DNA of 64,000 nt. Source: Tipula vernalis. Lineage: Eukaryota; Arthropoda; Insecta; Diptera; Tipulidae. The position numbers were made by a program, and so were the translations under genes. Below, piece by piece: positions 1 to 11,989 of the stretch. The stretch lies in the NCBI GenBank assembly GCA_958295665.1, contig OY282558.1, positions 21,079,409-21,143,408 of the forward strand, read 5' to 3'. Under the pieces are notes generated by a model. It saw only the letters and a program-made list of their open reading frames with translations. It made no database searches and was not told the DNA's origin. Numbering within the stretch: the stretch's first letter is position 1; each line of letters begins with the position of its first letter.

Positions 1-535
1 AACTTTTAACAAAATAGTTAAAATTTAAAAAACCCAAGTTCCAATGGATGACACTCTGGACTGGTAAACATACTTACCAATTTTCAACAAAATCATTAAA
101 ACTATAAAAATGGAGTCTGAATTTTCCTGAAATCAAGACCAATGGGGATCACCTTATACCACTTAAAAACACTTCTTACCAATATTTACCAACATCGTGA
201 AAATTACAAAGGAGCCCGAGTTCCACTGAAGAACCCCCTAAACTATTTTTTTCGAAATCAAGACCGGTCACAATTGATTCTTGGCACACGAAAACCCCAG
301 CTTACCAATTTTTACCAAAATCGTAAAAATTAAAAAAAGGCCTGGGCACAAATGGAGAACACCTTCTAAATTATCAAGACCCGTCGCAATCGCTTCCTGG
401 CACCCGAAAACCCCCGCTCACTAATTTTTTAGCAAATTCGCCAAAATTAACAAAAAAGCACCCGGGCCCACTGGAGAACCCCCTAGACAAATTTTCCAGA
501 AATCAACACCCAGCGCAATCGCTTTCTAGCACCCA
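1..535. repeat. Degenerate tandem repeat (~100-125 bp unit)
   Basis: About four and a half diverged copies of one unit lie head to tail. The phrase TTACCAATTTT followed by CAAAATCG recurs near 76, 176, 303 and 418, and each copy also carries a version of CACTGGAGAACACC and of AATCAAGACCCG. Copies differ by many substitutions and indels, so spacing varies. The block probably starts before the window. It looks like an eroded satellite or the internal repeats of a transposon. I see no coding potential. Confidence 0.75.
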
Positions 536-540
536 TGCGT

Positions 541-944
541 ATATGTATGTAGTTCACCCAAATTATACCGATATACGTATACATTGATTACCGACGCGAG
601 TGAAAATTAATGATATCTGTGTAATATTGTGATTAGCTAGCTAACCATTGGTAAAAGTGTTTGAAATATTTACTGCAATATAAGTGTCGTATATGAATAA
701 CTCAGTATAAGAATCATTTGATCCCCGATTAAGATAATTATCTGGATTCAGTAAAAATCAATTCTAATATATTCCGATTAGCGATGATACCGAATATTTT
801 GAAGGTAAAAACAATACCGTTTAAATTATCAATCTTTGCATCTATTGTTGCAAAAATAATATATATAATATGGTACTGTAAATGTATGTATTGTACTTAT
901 TTCGGTAAATGTATAGACATAACTTGAGAAAACTTTACAAACTT
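541..944. other. AT-rich non-coding DNA
   Basis: No gene is visible. A stretch at about 545-600 recurs as a diverged direct repeat at about 1205-1262 (both contain CCAAATTATACC followed by a TACCG motif). These direct copies bracket the foldback at 945-1183 and may be part of a larger element. Confidence 0.4.
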
Positions 945-987
945 AATTCGAGCGAAAATCTTGAAAATTTCTTCTAAATCTAATTTG

Positions 988-1019
<32 letters not shown>

Positions 1020-1183
1020 CCTCAATTTACATCATTAGGATTTAATTTCCTCATTTTCGTGATTTTTTGGTCAAGAAAATCACTGGAATAATTAAATCCT
1101 ACAATTGAAAATTGAATCCAATATTTCCAGAAAATTATTTCAATATCGATTTCATATAAATTTTCAAGATTCTCGCTCGAATT
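945..1183. mobile_element. Palindromic MITE or small foldback
   Basis: The ends are inverted repeats: AATTCGAGCGAAAATCTTG at 945 matches, inverted and with one mismatch, the sequence ending at 1183. A second inverted repeat sits inside (AGGATTTAATT near 1038 against AATTAAATCCT near 1100), so the whole can fold on itself. An A-run of more than 20 bases lies at about 990-1012. No ORF is present. No clear target duplication was found. Confidence 0.6.
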
Positions 1184-1464
1184 AATGATCCTTCACCTAA
1201 ATACATATATATATGTAGTTTCCCAAATTATACCTACGTTTACTGATATACATACATTTACCGTAACTTAAATGTAAATGTAGTTTTTGTAGTTAATTCT
1301 TGATTTTTGTGAACGTAAATGTCATAATTGTGCCTTTGCAACACAAATAATTTACTATAATAGCCTAAATGTAGCTTACAACTTTTACATTCATCTTTTA
1401 TTCAATCATACATGCCATATAAATTTGAAAAAAAAAACGAAAAAAAAATTTATCTCAAGAATGT

Positions 1465-1540
1465 AATTTTCGAGGTTCGAACTACGATCTAAAATTTTAA
1501 AATCCACAACGCTAACACCTAGACTACTGCGGCATGGGAA
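1465..1540 (-). repeat. tRNA-derived SINE head (putative)
   Basis: On the minus strand a good box A (TAGTCTAGGTG, plus 1516-1526) is followed about 33 bases later by a box B-like AGTTCGAACCT (plus 1473-1483). The order and rough spacing fit an internal RNA polymerase III promoter. The intervening sequence does not fold into a clean tRNA cloverleaf, so a SINE or tRNA relic is more likely than a working tRNA gene. Confidence 0.45.
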
Positions 1541-1541
1541 T

Positions 1542-1988
1542 TTGCCGAAAAATTACTTGGTTTTATAAAAAGTTTTGAGCATTCTACTAAATTATATAAT
1601 ATGTAGATAGATTTACACAATGTGACGTATCAACATAGAGAAAGATAAAATTTGTCAGATCTTTCTGTAATTTGGTATACAGATGAAGAAAAATATTCTA
1701 AGAATAATTTCCTTTTACATGATATCGGAAAAATCACGGAAAATGCGAGAAAATCGCGAATTTCCACTCGGAAAATTCGTCGGGAAAAGACTAAAAAAAT
1801 ATGCTGATCATCCAACATTAATTTAAATTTTTTTTTTTTGTCGTGATTTTTGAAAATTGTACATCCATGAAAAAAAAATCATAAAAAAAAAATTAAATAC
1901 ATCCCAACTCCGTATGCTGCTAACTACGCAGCTGTACTATTTAAAAAAATCATCAAACATTCTTTTCTATAAAAAAAATACACAATAC
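1542..1988. other. AT-rich non-coding DNA
   Basis: Homopolymer-rich A/T sequence with no supported gene. The minus-strand ORF near 1630-1818 has no family resemblance and skewed AT codon content. Confidence 0.5.
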
Positions 1989-2199
1989 ATATCGCTCATT
2001 TGCTGCAACAATGACACAATTTAAAAATAACAAATGTTATAATTTGAGAGACATTTCCGTTTGTCTTGTAGTGAGCTTTATAGCTTTAGGTGTGTCGTTA
2101 TATCAGTTTTAACTATATTAAAAAGCCGATATTTCTCTATAAATAAGTCAAAAACGACCGATTTTGAGTTATGCCATTATGGTAGCAAATGAGCGATAT
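1989..2199. mobile_element. Short inverted-repeat element (MITE-like)
   Basis: ATATCGCTCATTTGCT at 1989-2004 is exactly inverted at 2184-2199, and similarity continues inward more weakly. The 211-bp interval has no coding potential. The ends and target duplication are not sharply defined. Confidence 0.5.
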
Positions 2200-2454
2200 A
2201 CAATTGACCATTTTAGAGATGGCGCTGTAAAATTTGGATAATTTTTCCAGATTTGAAGGCTTTACAGAGTTTTCCCAGACTTGAGACCAGACTCAATCGC
2301 ATTTTCATGCAAAAAGACATCATATAGCCATTTTACGTCAACGAAATCGGTCTCGAAGTAGTTTTTCGTGCGGACATATTTGCATATATACATACCCGCA
2401 ATTATTGCTCGTTTAATAATATAGATAGATTGTTAATTATTTATTTTTATTGAT

Positions 2455-3665
2455 ACCTACAGTGACTACAATCGGTACAAAAAATTACGGCTAACTACAA
2501 ATATTAAAAATATTAAATAAAACATTCTTGAACAAATCTCTCGACAAATGAAAATCGAAAATTTCAAAAGTTGAATTGAACACCCGTGATATTCTCAGGA
2601 TCGGTTCCGAAAGACCATAGTTTGTTGGCACCAGGTCAATGAATAAAAACTCATCATGTTGATGCATTCGGTGTTCGGAAGCATAGATTTTTAGACGTGC
2701 GAGTAACACGGTACAATCGATACGGGAATTAATGATATCGCGCACGTATAGCGCGGAAGCTACGTCCCGGCGATATTCTAGACGTTTCAGTTTCAAAAGA
2801 TTACATCGATTTTGATAAGATGGGAGGACATATTCCACAGCACACGTTCCTCCCGGAATAACAGTGGTAGGATGGCGCCAAAACTGGAGATGCATACTGC
2901 AAAATAGACAGAACAAATGAGATATTCCTGCAGTTTCGTTTAATAAAGCCCAACATAATATACGACTTTGAAATAATGGTGTTAACATGTCTGGTAAATG
3001 TAGCGTCAGCTGCAAAAATTACACCAAGATCGGAAATGAACTCGACTCGGTCAACGTCTTCATTGTACAGCTAATATTGGTGAAAAATGGGTGAGCGGAT
3101 ACGTTTAAAAGAAAGCGTCTTACATGTGCTCACGTTCAGAGCCAGTCTATTGTTAATTGACCAACTAGAAAATCTGTTTAAGGCCTCCTACAACTTTACA
3201 CAATCAGATAAACTAGAAACCCGGGCGAAAATTTGTATGTCATCTGCGAAGAGTAGGCACACCAGACGGCACATGAAGTAATTGGGAGTAAGAACCCAAG
3301 AGTCTAACGGAATGCCAACGACCAGTGAGGTAGGAACGCAACCATTTAATAGGAATGAACTGACAATTTAGACTCTCTAACTTACTAAGAAAAGCCTTGG
3401 CAAAATCTGATCGAAGGTGGGCAAAGCTGGAGATATGATAGCGGATGACAGAACAGGTTTATAAACCGACGCAAAAAAATTGCCAAACACATTACAGATA
3501 TCCAAGGGCTGACTAGCGACGGAGCTCTGATAAGACATAGAAGACGGAAAGCCAGCCACTTTTTTCTTGCTGTTAATGAAATTCCAGAACTCCTTCGGAC
3601 TAGATGTTAACTCTTCCTCAATTCGCACTACATAGTTGTTGTAAAGGAACCAGTTTAGGCACTTA
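2455..3665 (-). pseudogene. Jockey-like non-LTR retrotransposon reverse transcriptase relic
   Basis: Reading the minus strand from about 3660 down there is first the linker before the RT domain (an EFWNFINSKK motif near 3590). Next, in another frame, comes WLRSYLTGR with SGVP near 3340-3270, then the catalytic LLFADD near 3260, then the C-terminal segment of about 170 residues (LEYRRDVASALY, near 2780) ending about 2491. This order matches the RT of jockey/CR1-type elements. Frame changes and a deletion between SGVP and LLFADD, which removes the usual QGS-LGPLLF stretch, show it is dead. The 5' half (ORF1 and endonuclease) is absent, as expected for 5'-truncated retroposition. Confidence 0.8.
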
Positions 3666-4221
3666 AATTCCTTGGGGCTCTATTAAAATCTGGATATTAT
3701 TTAACAACATGCAATCTATACAATGAGCAACACCAACTCATTGTTACTTATTTAAAAAATCAATTATGTACTTTGATAAAAATGACGTTCAAAATCTAGA
3801 GGTTCAGCTAACAAGAAAACGAAAGTTATATCCTTACTTATGCGTGATTTATATTTAACAATTATCGAAGATAAAATTATTTTAAAAACGGTTGAGATAT
3901 AACACTAAAGAATACAGAAAAAAATTCATCTTGTAATAAATAAGCACATGAAACCCGAGAATTAAACCCTAAAATCGTTTTTTCAAGATTACGAGGATCA
4001 TATTTTTTGGTAAAAACTAAATAAGTTGGTCTCCAAAAATAGGAAGATAAATCTGATGTGAAAATTTAGTTTGACGAGTTTTGTAAATATTTTAGTGCGT
4101 ATAACCTCATTTTGTCTCTGACAACATATTTTGTGCAATAAAAATTACTTCAATAGATAATTACCCTCAAAACGCAAAAACTCAAATGAAATTGTCAAAA
4201 TTTATTTTCACATTTATCGTC
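3666..4221. other. AT-rich spacer, no feature seen
   Basis: No ORF, repeat or motif that I can support. Confidence 0.5.
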
Positions 4222-4224
4222 CAG

Positions 4225-4475
4225 GGGGCCTATTCTCGAATTCCACATCCATTTTCCACATGTGGACATCTGTCAAAATTCATAAAAATTGAATTTTGTC
4301 TGTAATAAGGGAATATTTCCGAATGGGTATAAGCATGTGGAAAAAATTCCCCATATAGGAAAATGTCCATGCCGCATGTGTTTTATATACGAATTACAAT
4401 TTTCGAGCGTTTTTATGTGAACTTTAACAGACATCCACATGTGGAAAATGAATGTGGAATTCGAGAATAGGCCCC
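4225..4475. mobile_element. 251-bp MITE with GGGGCC ends and CAG duplication
   Basis: Terminal inverted repeats of about 45 bp begin GGGGCCTATTCTCGAATT at 4225 and end at 4475. The bases CAG lie directly outside both ends (4222-4224 and 4476-4478), which fits a 3-bp target duplication. GGG-rich ends with a 3-bp duplication suggest a PIF/Harbinger-type non-autonomous element, although that superfamily prefers TWA targets. No coding sequence is present. Confidence 0.75.
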
Positions 4476-4478
4476 CAG

Positions 4479-5097
4479 GAAGATAAAAATGAAGTGAAAA
4501 TGTGCAGAAAGAAAATAGAGACATCTACATTCGATTCGATTGCAATTTTGCATCTTTTTTGGGGACTGTAAAAAAAATTTTTTGTGATAATGATAATAAA
4601 AAGGAAGGTCGATAACAGAAGAAAAAAAAATGATAAATCCCGTATAAAAAAAAAACCAATCTGTTTTTGTGGTTGATGAGGAATCAGTTCAGTGGCGTGA
4701 TTCGAGTTAGTATAATAATAAAAAAAAATAAAATGTGCGTTTGTGATAATTTAGATATTAAAGTTAAATTTTTTTCTTATATATTTTATTAAAATTTAAT
4801 CTAGTTAATAAATAAACAACAAAACAAAAAAAAATGTAATTAATATTTTAGTTTTATTAAATAAATTAAGAAAATTTAAATTCCTGAATTTGTATTAAAT
4901 ATATATGTATGTGAATAATATAAACAACGACCATGATAAAAATTCAGGATTTTCTACCATAAGTGCTAACGTAAAAACGAGTAAAGTTTTATAAGACCAT
5001 TAGTTTTGAGTGTATTTTTGTGAGTGTTAAAGAAACTATTGGTTTTTGAGTGATAAGCAAATTATTGTTTTAAGTCGATTAAACGTCATAAAATTGT
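4479..5097 (+). promoter_or_regulatory. Upstream region of the candidate small gene
   Basis: Non-coding AT-rich sequence directly before the ATG at 5098. An Initiator-like TCAGTT lies at 4684-4689, but no convincing downstream promoter element sits at the expected distance, so this is only a weak hint of a start site. Nothing else is recognisable here. Confidence 0.15.
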
Positions 5098-5929
5098 ATG
5101 ACTTCGGATATTCACGAGCGGGTGTTGAATATCCGTGAAACACCTTTAAATTCCCGAACATCGGCAATACAAGGCTCGTTAACGGTGTGGCGAGCCGCGG
5201 TAAACCACACCCGTGCACCGTTGGAGGGCAAGTAAGCTTAAAAAAATTAAAAAAAATCAAAAAAAAATCATTTGTTTCTTTTTATTATAATTATAAGTTA
5301 TGAATTAAATTAAGTTAATAGGGTGATGATTGGAAGTGGAAGTGTTGAGTGTGTTGTTGGGTTTTTTTTTCAATCAGTTTATCAACACAGCTTTTTCAAG
5401 AACAAACAAGATGCTGGAGACTTCACCCACCCCATCGCCGTGAGTCTATAGCCAGACATGTGCTGTGTCCAGTACTCTTGTTTGTTTAATTTTTTTTTTT
5501 TTGTACATGAAATCGTTTTGCATTTTCGTTACACTGTGATTAAAATATCTCCATGTCGTATTGCATTACGACTTATGTAATGCAAGTTATTATTAAATTG
5601 TAAAGTATGATTGCGTTAAAATAAATTTTAATACAATTATGAGGATTTCTAAAGCATGAGGGGGCGAGTAGCAGGGACAGCAGAGACGCAACGATTTCAA
5701 CAACAACGTCAAGAAACACTACCTACAGTTAGTACAAATTTGGGTGACCGCATGGAAACATGATGATGGAACGAAATCTCGCCCCCCTCACAATCGCCGA
5801 TGGATAAAATGGTGGAGGGAATAATAATAGTTGTTTACAGCTTTTCAGAAAATAGAGTTTGCGGCACCAGGAAAATTTGTGTTGTCATTGTGTGTTCTCT
5901 TACAGGTTGGAGCAGTAGATGAACTTTAA
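5098..5929 (+). CDS. Candidate three-exon small protein gene, unrecognised
   Basis: Exon 1 (5098-5231) opens with ATG and encodes MTSDIHERVLN and on to RAPLEG; a donor GTAAGC follows at 5232. Exon 2 (5391-5439) follows a pyrimidine-rich acceptor ending CAACACAG, and its first base completes the split codon. It reads FFKNKQDAGDFTHPIA and stops exactly at the strong donor GTGAGT (5440). A good acceptor (TTCTCTTACAG) at 5905 opens a phase-0 tail VGAVDEL then TAA at 5927-5929, with AATAAA at 5945-5950. The total is 69 codons. The exons are less AT-rich than their surroundings, and all phases agree. I do not recognise the family and see no membrane span or known motif. Exon 2 could instead join an exon outside the window. 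Exons 1-2 are better supported than exon 3. Confidence 0.45.
5650..5865. other. Local GC-rich island inside the candidate intron
   Basis: This stretch is clearly richer in G+C than its surroundings and carries CAACAACAACGTCAAG. Two plus-strand frames are open here: one starts at an ATG near 5655 and runs 35 codons; another would continue exon 2 in phase 0 for about 25 Ser/Thr/Arg-rich codons. Neither has a good splice acceptor. It may be an alternative exon, a UTR or an old insertion. Confidence 0.25.
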
Positions 5930-5999
5930 ATTGTATTGTCGCTAAATAAATTACTAAAAAATATATATTACTAACAAATTTACTAACTATCATATCAAC

Positions 6000-6316
6000 T
6001 ACTTAGGTGTCTGGAACCGGGTTGAGTCCTTTGTTGCTAATATTCCTTTCCCATCTGTCGATCTTGCCTCGATCTCTTGTTATATGTAAAAAGGTGTACG
6101 ACGGCGGCCTGGCCCGGGGCGGATATCACACTATTAGACTTATGTGGTTATCGATGTTGGCGCCTTTCTTTATGGAGTTTTGGGCTTCATGAAGAAATGG
6201 TGTGTCGTGTATTGTTGTAACATGGGTATGTTAGTGGTGTGGTATTCGCATTTATAATACGGGAGACTTGCTTAATGCTTGATCGTACATCGAAATCAAT
6301 CAATCAATTATTATAA
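6000..6316 (+). mobile_element. 3' tail of a non-LTR retrotransposon (putative)
   Basis: A GC-richer stretch (about 6010-6180) ends in a run of AATC repeats at about 6292-6312. Tails of short AATC-type repeats are typical of LOA/R1/I-like elements. No complete domain is readable, so the family cannot be named. Confidence 0.4.
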
Positions 6317-8340
6317 CCCCGGAAAAAAAAAATCGCTAAAATTACGGAGCTTTTAATGCAACTTGCTTTAAAATTTAATACTTCTAAAATATTTTATTAA
6401 TGCAGTCTTTGATAAATTTTAATGCAGTTGATTGACGGTTCTTCTACAATTTGCTTTATATTCTAATGGAATGTTGCACTAAAATTTAACCTAACTGCTG
6501 TATTACAAATCAATGCAAATTGTATCAAACTAATTTTTAATGCAACCTTTGTATCATTTTGTAATACAGCCTTGCACTGGACCTATATATAATGCAATTT
6601 GCATTACATAACCAATATTTTTTCAACTGTGTATACACAGCCAATTTATTATATCTGACAAATTAATATTTGATTTAAATAGTTGGAGTAAAATTTCAAA
6701 GTTTGTTTCGCTATCAAGAAATGATTATCAATTTTGAATTCGTCAAAAGTTTGGCAAATTCTCAAACATTTTCACAATTGATTTTTCAGCAGTCTTAGAG
6801 AAAAATTAGTAAAGAAAAATCTTATTGAGCCTTGTCAAAAGTCGAAAAATATTCAAAGCTTTAAAATCATCTACCCTTTTTGTTCAATGGCTTTAACACT
6901 AATATATTCTAAGTAGAGGGTTGTTTAAAGTTTATTTATTTTGCATTTTATTAAATTCTTGGAAATTAAATTAGCGAATCTCGAATCCCAGAATTGAATG
7001 TAGCTTCTTGAATGATACATTATCGTTGTTGTGCTTTGAACCGCTGAAATTGATTTACGGCTATAATCAAATATAACCAAATAGGACAGTTACAATGACT
7101 AAACTGGTTGCGCTTAAACTCGGTTTACGACGAATACACGCGGCAAGGGTACATGATATGAAAAATTTACTCAGCTACGGAATAAAAACCTCTCGTACAA
7201 GATATCCATTGGATTTGAAACAAATGTCTTAAACCATAAACTTTAATAAACAAGAAAGTATGTGATAATCCACCGATTGTGTTGTCAGGTTTAACCATAC
7301 ATAATAGTTTTGTTGTATGCACAAAAATTAGTTAAGCAAAAAAATAAAAAATCGCGAACTCTTGAGTCGCGACGAGAGAAATTGAGCAAATTAAAGTAAA
7401 TAACAAATTGGATACAAAGGTACAATACACTCAGTACTCATAATATATAAAGCAATTTATTTTTTTACATTTCGGTGTGTTATGTAAAAAATGCTTGAGT
7501 TTCTAGACGGGGAAAACAAAATGGGGAAAATGGTTAGCATAAAAAAATAAAAAATGTAAACTTTCACAAAACTTTTTTTTTTTCGTTTTTCATTTTCATA
7601 AACAAGTTGAAATAATAAAAAAGTTCGTACAGCAGCAAGTACAACATTATTTGTATTGTGTCTCAAGTTAAATTTGGTATTAATTTTTATTTTTCTATTT
7701 TCGACGACCTTGAAAAGTCAAGGTTTATAAATAATAATAATATTCCCAATTTCACTAAAATCCGCTGTTACGAAAAACGTGATTGAAATATGAAAATTTC
7801 ATTTTCGTGGAATATATAATTCGACAGTGGCATGCCATACAATTAACTTTAATTGTAATGATTTATACAGCAGACAACATTCGTGTTATTATTTGGTCGT
7901 ATGTAAGTGACAATTACATAATTACTATGTACGTTTACTAAATTTATTTTTATCGAACTATCACATTCTAATTGTAATTATAATGTAATTAATAAGTACA
8001 TATGAGACACACCTCATAAATTAGAAACACTTGTTATTTGTTAATATGTAATAGTACTCATTGTTTTACACGGTACTTTATAGTAAGCACAACAAAATTG
8101 TCATGATAATTTAATTACGATTTGAATGTACTTTCCAAACGTGTAATGATGCCCACACACGAGTGAATAATACTGTGTTTAACTGTCCAATAAATAAGGG
8201 TTCAGACGGGGCAGTATCCATATAGTAATTACTGTCTAAACATTTTCATATGAGGTGAAATTTAGAGAGTTCAAATGCAACTCTATGATTACTGTTCACA
8301 CGGTAGACATTACTGACTGGTACACAAAATATACAATTAA
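6317..8340. other. AT-rich non-coding DNA with dispersed AATGCA motifs
   Basis: No gene is supported. Between about 6340 and 6610 the motif TTAATGCA or AATGCAA recurs on both strands, as in a decayed palindromic repeat. The rest is plain AT-rich sequence. Confidence 0.4.
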
Positions 8341-8533
8341 TATTATTTATCGTTATTGATCATTTAAAATGTCAGGAATAATAAGAAGCATTGCAGGTAC
8401 AGCTGTAACAATAGCAAAAACGAAGAAAACATGGTGCTTATGGTGTACAAGATGATGGTGTTGTTATACAAGAAATTGGTACGAATGTCATAAATTGATT
8501 TTGATTATTTATTGGTAAAATTTTCAGCTTGCT

Positions 8534-8636
8534 CTAACGTATCGGTTCTGCGACGATTTCAATAGCCTTTTGTAAGTTGAGATCAGTTTTGAAGAGAATC
8601 ATTTCAGCCATGAGGCCCATTTTTTGTTCACTAAAT
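8534..8636 (-). CDS. Possible last exon, minus strand, unrecognised
   Basis: On the minus strand a pyrimidine-rich acceptor (TTGCTTGTTTACAG) precedes a 34-codon open stretch reading FSEQKMGLMAEMILFK and on to a TAG at 8534-8536. Codon use is less AT-biased than the flanks. It could be the 3' exon of a host gene or of a decayed transposon. No upstream exon was found, and the foldback element next to it has displaced what lay there. Confidence 0.25.
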
Positions 8637-8698
8637 CTGTAAACAAGCAAATTTCGGATGGAAGAAGTTAAAACCTCTTGTGATTTACAGTCTAGTTA

Positions 8699-10838
8699 AT
8701 GAGTGTGAAGTTTATGCTAAAAAAAATAACAAAAAATTACACTGTTAAATTAGCTATTTTCCAATTGGAATTTAAATGATATGAAAATTTTAATTTTTTG
8801 TAATTTTGGAATTTTAGTATCACCAAACAGATTCTTTTCATCAGAAAACAGGTTCTTTTCATCCTTTTCAGATAGCTGGACCATCTGTTTATATCGTTAA
8901 CCAAAAGCATCCAATTGTGTTGAACATTACTATATTTCAGATAATTTAAAAGTTGACTGAATTTTGATGGTTTAAATAATTATTTACCGCCGATCCTGGA
9001 AATGTCCCGAAGGCCCGCATATTTCTTAGAACAGCTAAGCCATATAGCGGCCAATGTCACCAAGCCGATCCAATTATGATGAACTATAATATATTTCACA
9101 GTTTTTGGAATTTTTAAAAAAATTTCATTATTTTAAAAGTTTTATATCGCCGACCGCAGAGATGTCTACAAGGTCTTGCCCATATTTTCGGATAAATTGG
9201 CCATTTGCCAGTCTACGTAGTCAACCTTATCCAATTGTGATGAACTATACTATACTTCACAGAATTTAGAATTTTTAATAATTTTATTGGTTTTAAAAAG
9301 TGTTGTATCTGAGATCACAGAGATGTCCACAAGGTCTTGCTTATATTTTCGGATAACTTGGCCATATGCCAGTATACGTGGTCAATCTTATTCAATTGTG
9401 ATGAACTATACTATACTTCACAGAATTTCGAATTTTTAATAATTTTATTGTTTTAAAAATTGTATCTCCGATCACAGAGATGTCCACAAGGCTTGGCCTA
9501 TATTTTTGGATAACTTGACCATATGCCAGTCTACGTGGTCAATCTTATTCAATTGTGATGAACTATACTATACTTCACAGAATTTCGAATTTTTAATAAT
9601 TTTATTGGTTTTAAAAATTGTTGTATCTCCGATCACAGAAATGTCCACAAGGTCTGGCCTATATTTTTGGATAACTTGACCATATGCCAGTCTACGTGGT
9701 CAATCTTATTCAATTGTAATGAACTATCCTATACTTCACAGAATTTCGAATTTTTAATAATTTTATTGGTTTTAAAAATTGTTGTATCTCCGATCACAGA
9801 GATGTCCACAAGGTCTGGCCTATATTTTTGGATAACTTGACCATATGCCAGTCTACGTGGTTAATCTTATTCAATTGTGATGAACTATACTATACTTCAC
9901 AGAATTTCGAATTTTTAATAATTTTATTAGTTTTATAAATTTTTGTATCTCTGATCACAGAGATGTCCACAAGGTCTGGCCTATATTTTTGGATAACTTG
10001 ACCATATGCCAGTCTACTTGGTCAATCTTAGTCAATTGTGATGAACTATACTATACTTCACAGAATTTCAAATTTTTAATAATTTTATTAGTTATATAAA
10101 TTGTTGTATCTTCGATCACAGAGATGTCAATTACAATTGTATAAGATTGACCAAGTAGACTGGCACATGGTCAAGTTATCCAAAAATATAGGCCAGACCT
10201 TGTGGACATCTCTGTGATCAGAGATACAAAAATTTATACAACTAATAAAATTATTAAAAATTCGAAATTCTGTGAAGTATAGTATAGTTCATCACAATTG
10301 AATAAGATTGACCACGTAGACTGGCATATGGTCAAGTTATCCAAAAATATAGGCCAGACCTTGTGGACATCTCTGTGATCAGAGATACAAAAATTTATAA
10401 AACTAATAAAATTATTAAAAATTCGAAATTCTGTGAAGTATAGTATAGTTCATCATAATTGGATCGGCTTGGTGACATTGACCGCTATATGGCTTAGCTA
10501 TTCTAAGAAATATGCGGGGCCTTCGGGACATATCCAGGATCGGCGCTAAATAATTATTTAAACCATCAAAATTCAGTCAACTTTTAAATTATCTTAAATA
10601 TAACTAGTAATGCTCAACACAATTGGATGCTTTTGGTTAACGAGATAAACAGATGGTCCAGCTAACTGAAAACGATGAAAAGAACCTATTTCCTGATGAA
10701 AAGAATTTATTTGGTGGTACGAAAAATCCAAAATTACAAAAAATTAAAATTTTCATATAATTTAAATTCCAATTGGAAAATAGCTAATTTAACAGTGTAA
10801 TTTTTTGTTATTTTTTTTAGCATAAACTTCACACTCAT
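8699..10838. mobile_element. Foldback element with 161-bp tandem repeats in its arms
   Basis: The element starts ATGAGTGTGAAG at 8699 and ends with the inverse CTTCACACTCAT at 10838. The octamer TCTAGTTA flanks both ends (8691-8698 and 10839-10846), an exact 8-bp target duplication. The left arm holds about six head-to-tail units; the anchor GAACTATA recurs at 9081, 9242, 9403, 9560, 9721 (as GAACTATC), 9882 and 10043, so the period is 157-161 bp. The right arm is an inverted, shorter version with about two units. No transposase is encoded. An 8-bp duplication is usual for hAT and P-type transposases. The layout matches the foldback or 'TIR with tandem repeats' elements known from Drosophila. 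Confidence 0.88.
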
Positions 10839-10846
10839 TCTAGTTA

Positions 10847-11985
10847 GAGTATAGATAAGAACGAATTTCTTTTAAACCATTTATGTCCATCATCGGGACA
10901 TGCTAACCGATTTAATTAGTCCCAAATATATGGTGATATAAACCAGGACGACATAGAAATACTATAATTGACCTCATATGCAAAATCTTAGAAAAGGGAG
11001 AACTTAATTAATCACCAGATGTTGCCATCAGTGGACCTATTCTATTTCTAAAAGTATTTTCTGTCAATTGGGGAATATGTACATTGACAAGGTGATGAGT
11101 ATGAGTATACATATTCGCATATTCGTATGAGTATACATGATTTTAGTATAAGTATACATATTCGCAACGGGGTCACATAAATTTAGTAAAGTATCATAAA
11201 GACGATCGAACATATTATTTGTGGATCCCTCCACAGTATCAATTTTAAAAAATTTCGACCAACCCAATATTCACCACTTAACTCCTAACAATGTACTAAA
11301 TATTGTGAAGAGAACACTGTAACGTTTTGGATACTGTATCTAGGGGCTCAAGGAACTTATCATTTAGTGATAAATAAAATAGTGTGAGCCTTAAGTCGTC
11401 GAAATTTTTTGTAGTTACAAAAACAAATTCTGCGCGTAAAATGTAAGAAAGAATTATCGTGAAAAATTACCAAGCAAAAAGTTTGAAGAGACGCAGGCTA
11501 TGAGCGGAACTTGAGGAGGTGAAAAATAAGTTTAAGTTGCTGTCTTTAGGTGCCTCAATAAAACGTTATGGTTGAGTTAAATAAAAACCCCGTTTTACGC
11601 TAGGAACAGTTATAACCATTGTATGTCGGGAAGCAACATCACATCGAACGACAAATAACATTCTACGGAAAATTACGGTTGTAATTAAGTACATATTTAA
11701 TTTAAATTAAGTACATATTTGTTTTAACAACCGTTGAGCAATATTTAGCTTAGGAACATAGTGAAATGAACACCTAATTTTTCGGGAAGTGACAATTACA
11801 GAGTTGAGATGAGGATTGAGGATGTTGAAAATTACATAAATTTGTTTAGTCTAAACTTAATACAGAAGTTGGTAATAGTAAAAAACACTTTGACAGCAGC
11901 TAAGACCATTAGGGCTTATTCAGATCTAAAATCATCAGATGATCGATCTAAAGGCAATGCTAATCAATGAGTTTAATGTTCGTGT
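10847..11985. other. AT-rich non-coding DNA
   Basis: No supported gene. The short minus-strand ORF at 11064-11267 overlaps simple TATAC/ATTCG repeats and is rejected. Confidence 0.4.
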
Positions 11986-11989
11986 AAAT

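Noticed and set aside
990..1012. A-run as a retroposon poly(A) tail
   Set aside because: It lies inside the arms of a palindromic element, not at an end with a target duplication.
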